NCBI RefSeq assembly: GCF_900543425.1
Contig: NZ_UQRQ01000013.1
Span: forward strand, 1 to 64,000
DNA: 64,000 nt
Direction of reading: 5' to 3'
Origin: an uncultured Sanguibacteroides sp.
Lineage (GTDB): Bacteria; Bacteroidota; Bacteroidia; Bacteroidales; Marinifilaceae
This document shows, in pieces, positions 1-7,523 of this stretch. Each line of letters opens with the position of its first letter. The stretch's first letter is position 1. The translations under genes were made by a program, and so were the position numbers. A model generated the notes under the pieces. The model was not told the DNA's origin. It ran no database searches and saw only the letters and a list, made by a program, of their open reading frames with translations.

Positions 1-54
1 ATCCCGTACGACAGTTTAGCAAACTGTTGGTTTCAGCCACTCACCCATCTCTCC
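1..54 (-). tRNA. tRNA-Ser(GCT), 5' part, cut by window edge
   Basis: Read on the minus strand, the sequence begins GGAGAGATGGGTGAGTGG, the usual 5' end of a serine tRNA. It continues through a D arm to an anticodon arm, ACAGT-TTGCTAA-ACTGT (positions 27 to 11), with anticodon GCT at 20-18. The next bases start the long variable arm that marks class II tRNAs. The T arm and 3' acceptor strand lie outside the window. A well-formed Bacteroidetes promoter sits just upstream. Only the 5' half can be judged, but stem pairing and the anticodon loop are clear. Confidence 0.85.
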
Positions 55-65
55 ATTTGCGGAGA

Positions 66-95
66 CAAAAGTAGCGCTTTTTATCGTTCCCGCAA
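66..95 (-). promoter_or_regulatory. Bacteroidetes-type promoter for tRNA-Ser
   Basis: On the minus strand a TACTTTTG -7 box (73-66) lies 19 bp downstream of a TTG -33 element (95-93). The expected transcription start is near position 60, a few bases before the tRNA 5' end at 54. The match to the TTTG / TAnnTTTG consensus is direct; activity is inferred. Confidence 0.65.
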
Positions 96-144
96 GTTTT
101 TACGGGACTTTTTTATACATTTTTCGATTTAATCGCTAAATAAT

Positions 145-606
145 TCACTTCAAAACCGGTTTTTCCGGTTTCTCTCCCGGACATTTTCCCAACTTTTTCC
201 ACAACTGACGATGGAACTTACGCTCCGCTTCCATCATCAACCATAATTTACGGGCAGAGAGCTCTTTTATGATTTTCTGATAATAGTCTTTTTTTAGGCT
301 TTGCATTTGCTCTTCCGCTTTCAAAATCGTTTCGATATTGGCTTGCGCCTCTTTTTCCGTTACGTTTCCGGAAAACTTGGTTGCCAAATCACGGATAACA
401 TTCCCTGCTTCGCGGATTTTCTTTTGCATCTCGTTGTACAAAGGCCAAAACTTGACAGCCTCTTCCGGAGTCAGGCTCATCTCTTGTGTGAAAAAAGCTA
501 CCTTCTGAGCCTCAAATTCTTTTCTTTTCTCCTCGCTCAATTTTCCTTGTGCAAAAAGAGAGAAAGTAATTCCCAATATTCCTATAATCAATCCTATCTT
601 TTTCAT
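145..606 (-). CDS. Periplasmic CpxP/Spy-like protein
   Basis: This is a 153-residue protein with an N-terminal signal peptide (about residues 1-20, ending SLFAQ). The mature part is highly charged and helical, rich in Lys, Glu and Gln. Residues 45-60 (LTPEEAVKFWPLYNEM) resemble the LTxxQ-type helical motif of CpxP/Spy-family periplasmic chaperones and stress sensors. It is the last gene of a three-gene run after an ECF sigma factor and a membrane anti-sigma-like protein, with only 12 bases between it and the latter. The likely role is envelope-stress sensing or buffering, perhaps acting on the neighbouring anti-sigma protein. The family call rests on composition, size and this motif; the link to the sigma factor is inference from gene order. 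Confidence 0.6.
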   Translation of the reverse strand: MKKIGLIIGILGITFSLFAQGKLSEEKRKEFEAQKVAFFTQEMSLTPEEAVKFWPLYNEMQKKIREAGNVIRDLATKFSGNVTEKEAQANIETILKAEEQMQSLKKDYYQKIIKELSARKLWLMMEAERKFHRQLWKKLGKCPGEKPEKPVLK

Positions 607-618
607 ACGACCTCCTCT

Positions 619-1014
619 TTAATTACTCAATCTGATACCGTCAAAAAAATACTTGCCCATATCCACCTCTTGGGCCAAATACTCTATAATCTCCTCCTGT
701 GTAGGATTAAAATCTTCATCCAACTCGATTTCACGCAAACTATTTTCATCGGTTTTTACAATGTTGTCTCCCTCCTTTAACAACATCTTATTTTCGTCCA
801 CGAAATGAGGTAAAACCCATTGAACAACGAATATAGCAAACAAGAATATTACCGCCATCCCCAGGTAGGGCTTTACGATCCGCACGAAATTCATTTTCTC
901 GGGATGTTTCTCCTGCTCCACCCGATCCATAATTTGAGATTCCAACGCATCAAAGTATCCTTCCGGAACTGCAAAAGGATTCTTTTTCTTATATTTATCA
1001 TTCAAATCATCCAT
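619..1014 (-). CDS. Probable single-pass membrane anti-sigma factor
   Basis: This 131-residue protein starts MDDLNDKYKKKNPFAVPEGYF, an opening (NPFxVPxGYF) common in small Bacteroidetes proteins encoded directly after ECF sigma genes. There is one transmembrane segment at about residues 50-69 (LGMAVIFLFAIFVVQWVL). That gives a roughly 49-residue cytoplasmic part, suited to holding a sigma factor, and an acidic 60-residue periplasmic tail. It lies 24 bases downstream of the sigma gene and 12 bases upstream of the CpxP-like gene. No FecR domain or zinc-binding anti-sigma motif (HxxxCxxC) is visible. The anti-sigma role is inferred from topology and operon position. Confidence 0.6.
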   Translation of the reverse strand: MDDLNDKYKKKNPFAVPEGYFDALESQIMDRVEQEKHPEKMNFVRIVKPYLGMAVIFLFAIFVVQWVLPHFVDENKMLLKEGDNIVKTDENSLREIELDEDFNPTQEEIIEYLAQEVDMGKYFFDGIRLSN

Positions 1015-1038
1015 GATAGTTCATTTTAAGCCATTTCA

Positions 1039-1599
1039 TTATTCAAATTCCTGTAATGTATCTGAAATTTTCAGACTCTCTTCTATTTTCTTTACCGCCA
1101 TATGATAAGTCGCTTTCAATGTTCCAACGGCAACATTTAAAACCTCCGCCATATCTTCATACTTCATATCATCATAATATTTCATATTAAAGATCAGGCG
1201 CTGACGTTCCGATAACCTTAAAACAGCTTTTTGTAATTCCCGTTGTATATCATCTCCGTTAAAATAAGGATCACTTTCCAACCGATTTTCCAGCATGACT
1301 GTTATCTCCTCGGAATTCCCATAAGGTTTCCTTCGTTTTTCATTCAAAAAATTAAGCGCCTCATTGGTAGCCACCTTATACATCCATGTAAATAATTTAG
1401 CTTCATAACGAAATTCTTTAATCCCCTTCCATATCTTCACAAAAACATTTTGCAAAATGTCATTGCTATCCTCATGGCTGATCACGATCTTTCGAATATG
1501 CCAATACAGTCTTTCTCCGTATTCTTTTATCAACATCCGAAATGCTTGATCTTCTCCATGTCCGGAATGGAACATCTCTATTATCTCTTCATCCTTCAT
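1039..1599 (-). CDS. ECF-family RNA polymerase sigma factor
   Basis: This 186-residue sigma-70 family protein has the two ECF domains. Region 2 covers about residues 20-90 and includes the -10 recognition helix (DILQNVFVKIWKGI, then FTWMYKVATNEALNFL). Region 4 covers about residues 125-180, with a helix-turn-helix around YEDMAEVLNVAVGTLKATYH. It directs RNA polymerase to a small regulon. The next two genes on the strand are a membrane anti-sigma-like protein and a periplasmic CpxP-like protein, so this is probably an envelope-stress unit and not a SusCD-linked one. I could not find a full promoter in the short gap upstream (1600-1675). Confidence 0.9.
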   Translation of the reverse strand: MKDEEIIEMFHSGHGEDQAFRMLIKEYGERLYWHIRKIVISHEDSNDILQNVFVKIWKGIKEFRYEAKLFTWMYKVATNEALNFLNEKRRKPYGNSEEITVMLENRLESDPYFNGDDIQRELQKAVLRLSERQRLIFNMKYYDDMKYEDMAEVLNVAVGTLKATYHMAVKKIEESLKISDTLQEFE

Positions 1600-1675
1600 T
1601 AATCAACACTATTTTATCTATATGATTCTTTATCTGAGACAACATCTGCCTTCAAAGGTTTATTACATCACTCCA

Positions 1676-2680
1676 TTATTTTAACTTCAAATCCGAAAAT
1701 TTTTTCTTCCCGAACAGGAAGTAATCCAACACGATACTCCTCTTGTATACGCCTTTCCAAGCTATGTTTTTTCTTGCCGGAACATATTTCGGCTTTAATT
1801 TATAGTAAGCGATATAGGCCTGATACACCGACCGGGCATTGGCGAATTCCCCTTTTAGTAAAAAAAGGAAAGCAGCGAATAAATCCAACAGGAGGCGAAC
1901 GGCAAAAACATTCAGTCTATGCCTGCTTCCCAGATTTTTATATAACATCAATAAATTATTGCGGTAATTCAGGAATAATTTCCGGGGATGATTCATAGGT
2001 AATGATCCTCCGCCCAAATGAAAAACCAGTGAGTCCGGAATTACCTTCAATTGATATCCTTGGTTTTTTAAACGCCAGCAAAGATCGATCTCTTCCATAT
2101 GAGCGAAAAACCTTTCGTCCAGTCCTCCTGCATCCAGATAAGCTTGCCGCCTGATACACAAAGCGGCTCCGGTAGCCCAAAAAACTTCCATGACCTGATC
2201 GTATTGTCCGGTATCAGATTCGACATGATCCAGTATTCTGCCCCGACAGAACGGAAATCCCAACCAATCGATAAAACCGCCGCAAGCCCCGGCGTATTCG
2301 AATCGATCTTTTTGACAATAAGACCGAATCTTAGGTTGGACACCGACAACGTTCGGTTCTTTATCCAAAACATCGATTAAAGGCTCCAACCATCCTTCAG
2401 CAACCGCCACGTCACTATTCAATAAAACGACGTATTCAGACTCCACTTTTTCAATAACCCGGTTATATCCTCCCGCGAAACCATAATTACGATCTAACAA
2501 AATTCGCTTCACCCGAGGAAACTCCTGTTTCAACAACTCCACGGAAGCATCGGTCGAACAGTTATCCGCAACAATAACCTCTCCTAACACCATATTGGTA
2601 TTACGAACAACGGAAGGAAGAAATTCCCGTAACAATTTTTCCCCATTCCAGTTCAATATAATAACAGCGACCTTACACAT
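1676..2680 (-). CDS. Family 2 glycosyltransferase
   Basis: This 334-residue GT-A fold glycosyltransferase transfers a nucleotide-activated sugar, probably onto a cell-surface glycan. It shows the family motifs: VAVIILNWNG at residues 4-13, VIVADNCSTDAS at 36-47, the metal/nucleotide-binding NSD at 88-90, and an acceptor-side EEID element near 195-199 within FAHMEEIDLCWRLK. This pattern is typical of rhamnosyltransferase-like GT2 enzymes. A hydrophobic stretch around residues 260-277 (LLLDLFAAFLFLLKG) may bind the inner face of the membrane. It sits 36 bases after the lipid A acyltransferase gene on the same strand, which suggests co-transcription and a role in lipopolysaccharide or other envelope glycans. 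Donor and acceptor cannot be read from sequence. Confidence 0.85.
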   Translation of the reverse strand: MCKVAVIILNWNGEKLLREFLPSVVRNTNMVLGEVIVADNCSTDASVELLKQEFPRVKRILLDRNYGFAGGYNRVIEKVESEYVVLLNSDVAVAEGWLEPLIDVLDKEPNVVGVQPKIRSYCQKDRFEYAGACGGFIDWLGFPFCRGRILDHVESDTGQYDQVMEVFWATGAALCIRRQAYLDAGGLDERFFAHMEEIDLCWRLKNQGYQLKVIPDSLVFHLGGGSLPMNHPRKLFLNYRNNLLMLYKNLGSRHRLNVFAVRLLLDLFAAFLFLLKGEFANARSVYQAYIAYYKLKPKYVPARKNIAWKGVYKRSIVLDYFLFGKKKFSDLKLK

Positions 2681-2716
2681 CCGGTATCATTTAAATTTAT
2701 TGCTCTTTATCTGCTA

Positions 2717-3625
2717 TTAACGGATTTGTCCCGAATCCGTTTTGTCTTCGTCCATATCTCCGGGCCTCGTATGTTTCCACCTCCTGTGCGACCAAAGCCA
2801 ATACTCCGGTGTTTCCCGAATAAAAGATTCCAACAAACGAGTATGCATCTCGGTCAATTCTCCGGGAGCTAAATTAGCCGGATGACTGCATAAATCGACA
2901 AAATCCACCTCGTAATATCCCCGTTTAATCTTCCTCATATGCACGGAGACAACCGGAATATCATACTTTCGAGCAATCTTTTCCGTTCCCAACAAGATGG
3001 GTGTATCCTGATTTAAAAAGTTCATCCAAAAATTCAAATTACGTCGATTAGGCGTCTGATCTCCTATAAAACCTGCCAAAAACAGACGACCTTCCGAACG
3101 ATAACGATTAATCACCCTCAAGACCTCTTCTTTGGGGATCGGCTTGGATCCGAAACGAGAACGGATCCGAAGGGTCATTTTGTTCATTACCCGATCGTGA
3201 ATCGGTTTATACAAGGGCAAAAAATCGACGCCATCACTCCATAAACTATAAGAGGACATCCATTCCCAATTTCCATAATGCCCCAAAACACCTATAACAC
3301 TACGGCCTTCTTGAAAATATTTCTGAGGAATAGAGGTATGACGAAATACACATCGTTTTCGGATCGTTTTTTCCGACATATGCCACAATTTATACAACTC
3401 GATGGATAGATCCGATAAATGCCTATAAAATTTCCGTTCTATCTGCCTGATTTCTTTCTCTGTTTTCTCCGGAAAAGAACGACAAAGATTTCTCCTGACC
3501 ACGGAACGCCTGTAATGGAAAACATAATAAAGCAATCCGTAGTTCATATCCGCAATCAGATACAAAACAGGAAAAGGTAAAAAACTTACAATCCAAAGGA
3601 CACCATACAGAATATATGAAAACAT
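2717..3625 (-). CDS. Lipid A biosynthesis acyltransferase (LpxL/HtrB family)
   Basis: This 302-residue inner-membrane acyltransferase adds a secondary acyl chain to a lipid A precursor. The catalytic HX4E motif is visible in LGHYGNWEW (His116, Glu121), followed by the family's Arg-rich acceptor region and a GFIGDQTPN motif near residues 185-193. The N-terminus is hydrophobic (residues 1-30), as usual for a membrane-anchored LpxL homologue, and the length is normal for the family. It is the first gene of a two-gene unit with the GT2 enzyme and has its own consensus promoter just upstream. Which acyl chain it transfers cannot be told. Confidence 0.9.
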   Translation of the reverse strand: MFSYILYGVLWIVSFLPFPVLYLIADMNYGLLYYVFHYRRSVVRRNLCRSFPEKTEKEIRQIERKFYRHLSDLSIELYKLWHMSEKTIRKRCVFRHTSIPQKYFQEGRSVIGVLGHYGNWEWMSSYSLWSDGVDFLPLYKPIHDRVMNKMTLRIRSRFGSKPIPKEEVLRVINRYRSEGRLFLAGFIGDQTPNRRNLNFWMNFLNQDTPILLGTEKIARKYDIPVVSVHMRKIKRGYYEVDFVDLCSHPANLAPGELTEMHTRLLESFIRETPEYWLWSHRRWKHTRPGDMDEDKTDSGQIR

Positions 3626-3645
3626 GACAGTATTTTATTACTTGC

Positions 3646-3677
3646 CAAAGATAAATCCTTTCGACATGAATTCCAAA
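3646..3677 (-). promoter_or_regulatory. Promoter for the acyltransferase/GT2 operon
   Basis: On the minus strand a TATCTTTG -7 box (3653-3646) follows a TTTG -33 box (3677-3674) after a 20-bp spacer, matching the Bacteroidetes consensus. The start codon at 3625 lies about 15 bases after the expected transcription start. Confidence 0.65.
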
Positions 3678-3834
3678 AAGAATTTATAACGCTTCCTTAT
3701 TTCGGGAAGCCTTATCCAGAATTCAAATCTCACCTATTTTTTAACTTCTCACTTTCAATTTTCAATTATTAATTGTGATTCTCAGAATTAATAATTATTT
3801 TCGTGGGTTGAATGCGTTAAAAACACGAATAGAT

Positions 3835-5694
3835 ATGGAGCAAGATAACTTACAACAATCCGAGGAACTAAACGTTAATGATAACGTATCCCCGGAAACT
3901 TCGAATAACGAAACGGAAAATGAGGTTTCAGTTCAGGGGCAACCCGCACCGATAGAAAAAATTACCGTAAAGGAACCTCCTGTATGGGATTTTTCCAGTT
4001 TTAACACCGAAGAGATCATTTCTCACGCCAAGGAATTGATCACGGACTTTCCAGTATACCAGCTGAAAGTTTTAGAAACTCTTCCCCAAATATTCGAAAC
4101 GCAATACGAAAAAGAGCAAGAAAAAGCTCGGAATGAATTTGTTCAAGCCGGACATCCCGTTGAAGAATTCAGTTACCCTAATGACTCTAAAGAACGTTTT
4201 TATGGTGTATACCGGCAATATCGTGAAAAGAAAACGGCTTACTACAAAAAAACGGAAGAAGAAAAAGAGGAAAATCTAAAAATTAAACTTCAAATCATTG
4301 AAGAATTAAAAGAATTAGTCCAGAAAGAGGAATCATTGAATAAAACATTTCAAGAATTCAGATCTTTACAGGAAAAATGGAGAAACACGGGGATGGTCCC
4401 GCAATCCAATGTAAACGATTTGCTGGAGACTTATCATCTGCACGTGGAAAACTTCTACAACTACATAAAGATCAATAAAGAACTCCGGGACTTAGACCTC
4501 AAAAAGAACTTGGACAGTAAAATCAATTTATGCGAGCAAGCGGAGAAGTTACTTGAGGAGAATAATATCGGAAACGCATTCAAACAATTACAACAGCTCC
4601 ATCAACAATGGAAAGAAATAGGTCCTGTTCCCAATGATCAGAAAGAGATTATCTGGGATCGATTCAAGGAGGCCACCAATAAGATAAACGATGCCTATCA
4701 CAACTTCTTCGAATCCTTAAAAAAGGAGCAGGAGAGCAACCTGAAGATCAAAGAGGAGATATGTATTAAGGCTGAAAATATTTCAATAGGAGAATACAAT
4801 AGTTTATCCTCTTGGAATGATGCGACGAAAGCAATTCTCGAGTTGCAAGAAGAGTGGAGGCATTCGGGGACTATTCCTCAAAAAGAGAGAAATAAAATCT
4901 ATAAACGCTTCAGAACGGCCTGTGACGCCTTTTTCGAAAGAAAACGCAAATTTTATCAACAAACCCAAGAAGTTCAACAAAAGAATCTGGAATTAAAAAT
5001 CGCTCTTTGCGAAAAAGTCGAAGCCATTCAGAATAGCACGGAATGGAGGACTACAACCGATAAAATTATTGCTTATCAACGGGAATGGAAAAAAATAGGC
5101 CCCGCACCCAAGAAGTATTCAAACAAGGTATGGAACCGTTTCAGAACCGCTTGTGACTTTTTCTTCAACAATAAAAACGCCCATTTAAAAAATTTAGATT
5201 CCGACCAACAAAAGAATCTGGAAATGAAAAAAGCGTTAATTGAAGAAGTTCGTAACTTTGTACTAAGTGAGAACAATGAAGAAAACATCGAAGCCTTAAA
5301 AAATTTCCAAGCCAGATGGGTAGAAATCGGTTTCGTACCCATAAAGGAGAAGGATGTCATACAGGCTGAATTCAGAAATTTGCTGAACTCGTATTTTGAT
5401 CAACTTGACATCAATGAATTCGATAAAAACCTGGAGAAATTCAAATCGAAGGTCAACACGTTCGATAATAGTGAGGACAAAGACACTAAAATTATTCAGG
5501 AAAGAGAAAAATTGGTCAATAAAATCAAACAGCTCGAAGCAGATCTGCATGTTTGGGAAAACAACATCGGTTTCTTCTCAAAATCAAGTAATTCAGATTC
5601 TTTAATCAAAGAATTTTCGAATAAAATAGAAGCTGCCCGTCATAAATTATCCCTAATGTACGAAAAGCTGAAAGTGATTGATAGCATGATCTGA
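3835..5694 (+). CDS. DUF349 repeat protein
   Basis: This 619-residue acidic, coiled-coil-rich protein is built from five DUF349 repeats. Each carries a core of Trp, then Gly and Pro (for example EKWRNTGMVP, QQWKEIGPVP, EEWRHSGTIP, REWKKIGPAP, ARWVEIGFVP) followed by a helix with RF and FF residues. The N-terminal 60 residues look disordered (rich in Glu, Asn, Gln). No signal peptide or membrane helix is present, so it should be cytoplasmic. Its biochemical role is not established; in other bacteria DUF349 proteins have been linked to DNA damage or stress, which is only a loose guide. I start at ATG 3835. A longer reading from GTG at 3775 adds 20 residues from AT-rich intergenic sequence and is less likely. 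A terminator follows directly. Confidence 0.85.
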   Translation: MEQDNLQQSEELNVNDNVSPETSNNETENEVSVQGQPAPIEKITVKEPPVWDFSSFNTEEIISHAKELITDFPVYQLKVLETLPQIFETQYEKEQEKARNEFVQAGHPVEEFSYPNDSKERFYGVYRQYREKKTAYYKKTEEEKEENLKIKLQIIEELKELVQKEESLNKTFQEFRSLQEKWRNTGMVPQSNVNDLLETYHLHVENFYNYIKINKELRDLDLKKNLDSKINLCEQAEKLLEENNIGNAFKQLQQLHQQWKEIGPVPNDQKEIIWDRFKEATNKINDAYHNFFESLKKEQESNLKIKEEICIKAENISIGEYNSLSSWNDATKAILELQEEWRHSGTIPQKERNKIYKRFRTACDAFFERKRKFYQQTQEVQQKNLELKIALCEKVEAIQNSTEWRTTTDKIIAYQREWKKIGPAPKKYSNKVWNRFRTACDFFFNNKNAHLKNLDSDQQKNLEMKKALIEEVRNFVLSENNEENIEALKNFQARWVEIGFVPIKEKDVIQAEFRNLLNSYFDQLDINEFDKNLEKFKSKVNTFDNSEDKDTKIIQEREKLVNKIKQLEADLHVWENNIGFFSKSSNSDSLIKEFSNKIEAARHKLSLMYEKLKVIDSMI

Positions 5695-5713
5695 CATGCC
5701 CACAATGATACAG

Positions 5714-5739
5714 AGGCGCTGTAAAAAGCGCCTTTTTTT
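5714..5739 (+). terminator. Rho-independent terminator after the DUF349 gene
   Basis: A 7-bp stem AGGCGCT / AGCGCCT (5714-5720 and 5727-5733) with a 6-base loop is followed by a run of seven T. It separates the DUF349 gene from pyrG. Confidence 0.8.
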
Positions 5740-5762
5740 ATGTAATGCATTATATTTTTTCT

Positions 5763-5770
5763 TACTTTTG
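5763..5770 (+). promoter_or_regulatory. -7 box, probable pyrG promoter
   Basis: TACTTTTG matches the TAnnTTTG consensus and lies about 100 bases before the pyrG start, just after the upstream terminator. I see no good -33 TTTG at the expected 19-21 bp, so the call is tentative. It implies a pyrG leader of roughly 95 nt, long enough for regulation, but I see no clear structure in it. Confidence 0.45.
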
Positions 5771-5872
5771 CGTCTAAGTTTTAATTTACCGGAATATTTT
5801 TGTTTAGACCTGTGTAACAATGATTTTCGGCATTTGGAATAGAGAATAAAAATAACTATAAAACTATATATC

Positions 5873-7468
5873 GTGTCAACAAAATATGTTTTCGTTACGG
5901 GAGGAGTAGCCTCCTCTTTAGGAAAAGGTATTATTGCTTCCTCTTTAGCAAAACTTTTGCAAGCGAGAGGTTATAAGGTGGCGAATCAAAAACTCGATCC
6001 GTACATTAATATCGATCCGGGTACTCTTAATCCGTATGAACACGGGGAATGTTACGTAACAAACGACGGGGCCGAAACCGATCTCGATCTGGGACATTAT
6101 GAGCGTTTCACCAACTGTCCGACCTCACAAGCCAATAACATAACCACTGGAAGAATATATCAAAATGTTATTAACAAAGAACGCCGGGGAGATTATTTAG
6201 GAAAAACAGTTCAGATTATTCCTCATATTACGGATGAGATTAAGCGTAACATCAAACTGCTTGGTGCAGAAGGAGATTATGACGTGGTTATTACCGAAAT
6301 CGGAGGAACAGTAGGAGACATCGAATCTCTCCCGTTTATTGAGGCTGTTCGCCAACTTCGTTGGGAGTTAGGAGAAAAATCTGTTTTTATTCACCTGACA
6401 TTAGTTCCTTACCTGACAGCATCCGGTGAATTAAAGACCAAACCCACCCAGCACTCTGTAAAATCATTGTTGGAAATCGGAGTACAACCCGACATTCTGG
6501 TATTACGCACGGAACACGAGTTAAGCAGTGATCTCAGGAGAAAAGTAGCACTTTTTTGTAATGTAGACCCGAAAGCCGTCATTCAGTCCATAGACGTAGA
6601 CACGATATATGAAGTACCCATTAAGATGAGAGACGAGAAATTAGATGAAATCGTATTATCTCAATTGGGCTTACCATTGAAACACGAGCCGGACTTGGAA
6701 TCCTGGGAACGTTTTTTGTACAAATTCAAAAACTATAATCGCCAGATTACTGTCGCTCTGGTGGGAAAATACGTTGAACTGCATGACGCTTACAAGTCCA
6801 TCGTGGAATCTTTTATACACGCGGGAGCTGTCAACGATTGTAAGGTCAACGTGAAATGGGTACATAGTGAAAATCTGACCCAAGAAAATATAGAAGAGAC
6901 AATGAAGGGAGTAGACGGAATTCTGGTTGCTCCCGGTTTCGGCAACAGGGGGATCGAAGGGAAATTAATAGCTATAGAATATGCCCGGACGAATAACATC
7001 CCGTTCTTAGGAATATGTTTGGGAATGCAAATGGCCGTTATAGAATATGCCCGTAATGTTCTCCATCTGGATGGAGCCGACTCTGTAGAAATGTCGCCCA
7101 AAACCAAATATCCCGTAATTGACCTGATGGAATCTCAGAAAGAGATTACGAACAAAGGAGGAACCATGCGTTTAGGAGCTTACAAATGCGTATTGAAAGA
7201 AAACTCAAAAGCATTTGAAGCATACGGAGTGAAAGAGATAGAAGAGAGACATAGACATCGGTATGAATTTAACGGACAATTTACCGAACAATTTGAAAAA
7301 GCCGGCATGATCACCACGGGTATAAACCCGGAAACAGGACTAACGGAGATCGTTGAGATTCCGTCCCTAAAATGGTTTGTAGGGACTCAATTCCATCCGG
7401 AATACAAAAGTACGGTAACGAATCCTCATCCACTATTTGTGGCCTTCATCAAAGCTTGTTTATCTTAA
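5873..7468 (+). CDS. pyrG: CTP synthase
   Basis: CTP synthase converts UTP to CTP using ATP and glutamine, the last step of pyrimidine nucleotide synthesis, in the cytoplasm. The 531-residue protein has an N-terminal synthase domain (starting TKYVFVTGGVASSLGKG, the P-loop-like nucleotide site) and a C-terminal class I glutamine amidotransferase domain. The amidotransferase nucleophile is Cys382 in FLGICLGMQ, and the His/Glu partners lie in the terminal QFHPEYKS segment. Length is normal. The start is GTG at 5873, chosen because it gives the standard MSTKYVFVTGG N-terminus and no ATG fits better. yidC follows 55 bases later on the same strand. Confidence 0.98.
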   Translation: MSTKYVFVTGGVASSLGKGIIASSLAKLLQARGYKVANQKLDPYINIDPGTLNPYEHGECYVTNDGAETDLDLGHYERFTNCPTSQANNITTGRIYQNVINKERRGDYLGKTVQIIPHITDEIKRNIKLLGAEGDYDVVITEIGGTVGDIESLPFIEAVRQLRWELGEKSVFIHLTLVPYLTASGELKTKPTQHSVKSLLEIGVQPDILVLRTEHELSSDLRRKVALFCNVDPKAVIQSIDVDTIYEVPIKMRDEKLDEIVLSQLGLPLKHEPDLESWERFLYKFKNYNRQITVALVGKYVELHDAYKSIVESFIHAGAVNDCKVNVKWVHSENLTQENIEETMKGVDGILVAPGFGNRGIEGKLIAIEYARTNNIPFLGICLGMQMAVIEYARNVLHLDGADSVEMSPKTKYPVIDLMESQKEITNKGGTMRLGAYKCVLKENSKAFEAYGVKEIEERHRHRYEFNGQFTEQFEKAGMITTGINPETGLTEIVEIPSLKWFVGTQFHPEYKSTVTNPHPLFVAFIKACLS

Positions 7469-7523
7469 TATAAATAACCTGGAAATATCAATTTGAAATC
7501 GAAATTAAAATTAAAATCACCCT

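Noticed and set aside
301..780. 159-residue plus-strand open frame
   Set aside because: It runs opposite two real minus-strand genes of the sigma unit and has low-complexity Leu/Phe content with no domain.
3775..3834. GTG start adding 20 residues to the DUF349 protein
   Set aside because: The added codons come from AT-rich intergenic sequence, and a good ATG follows at 3835.
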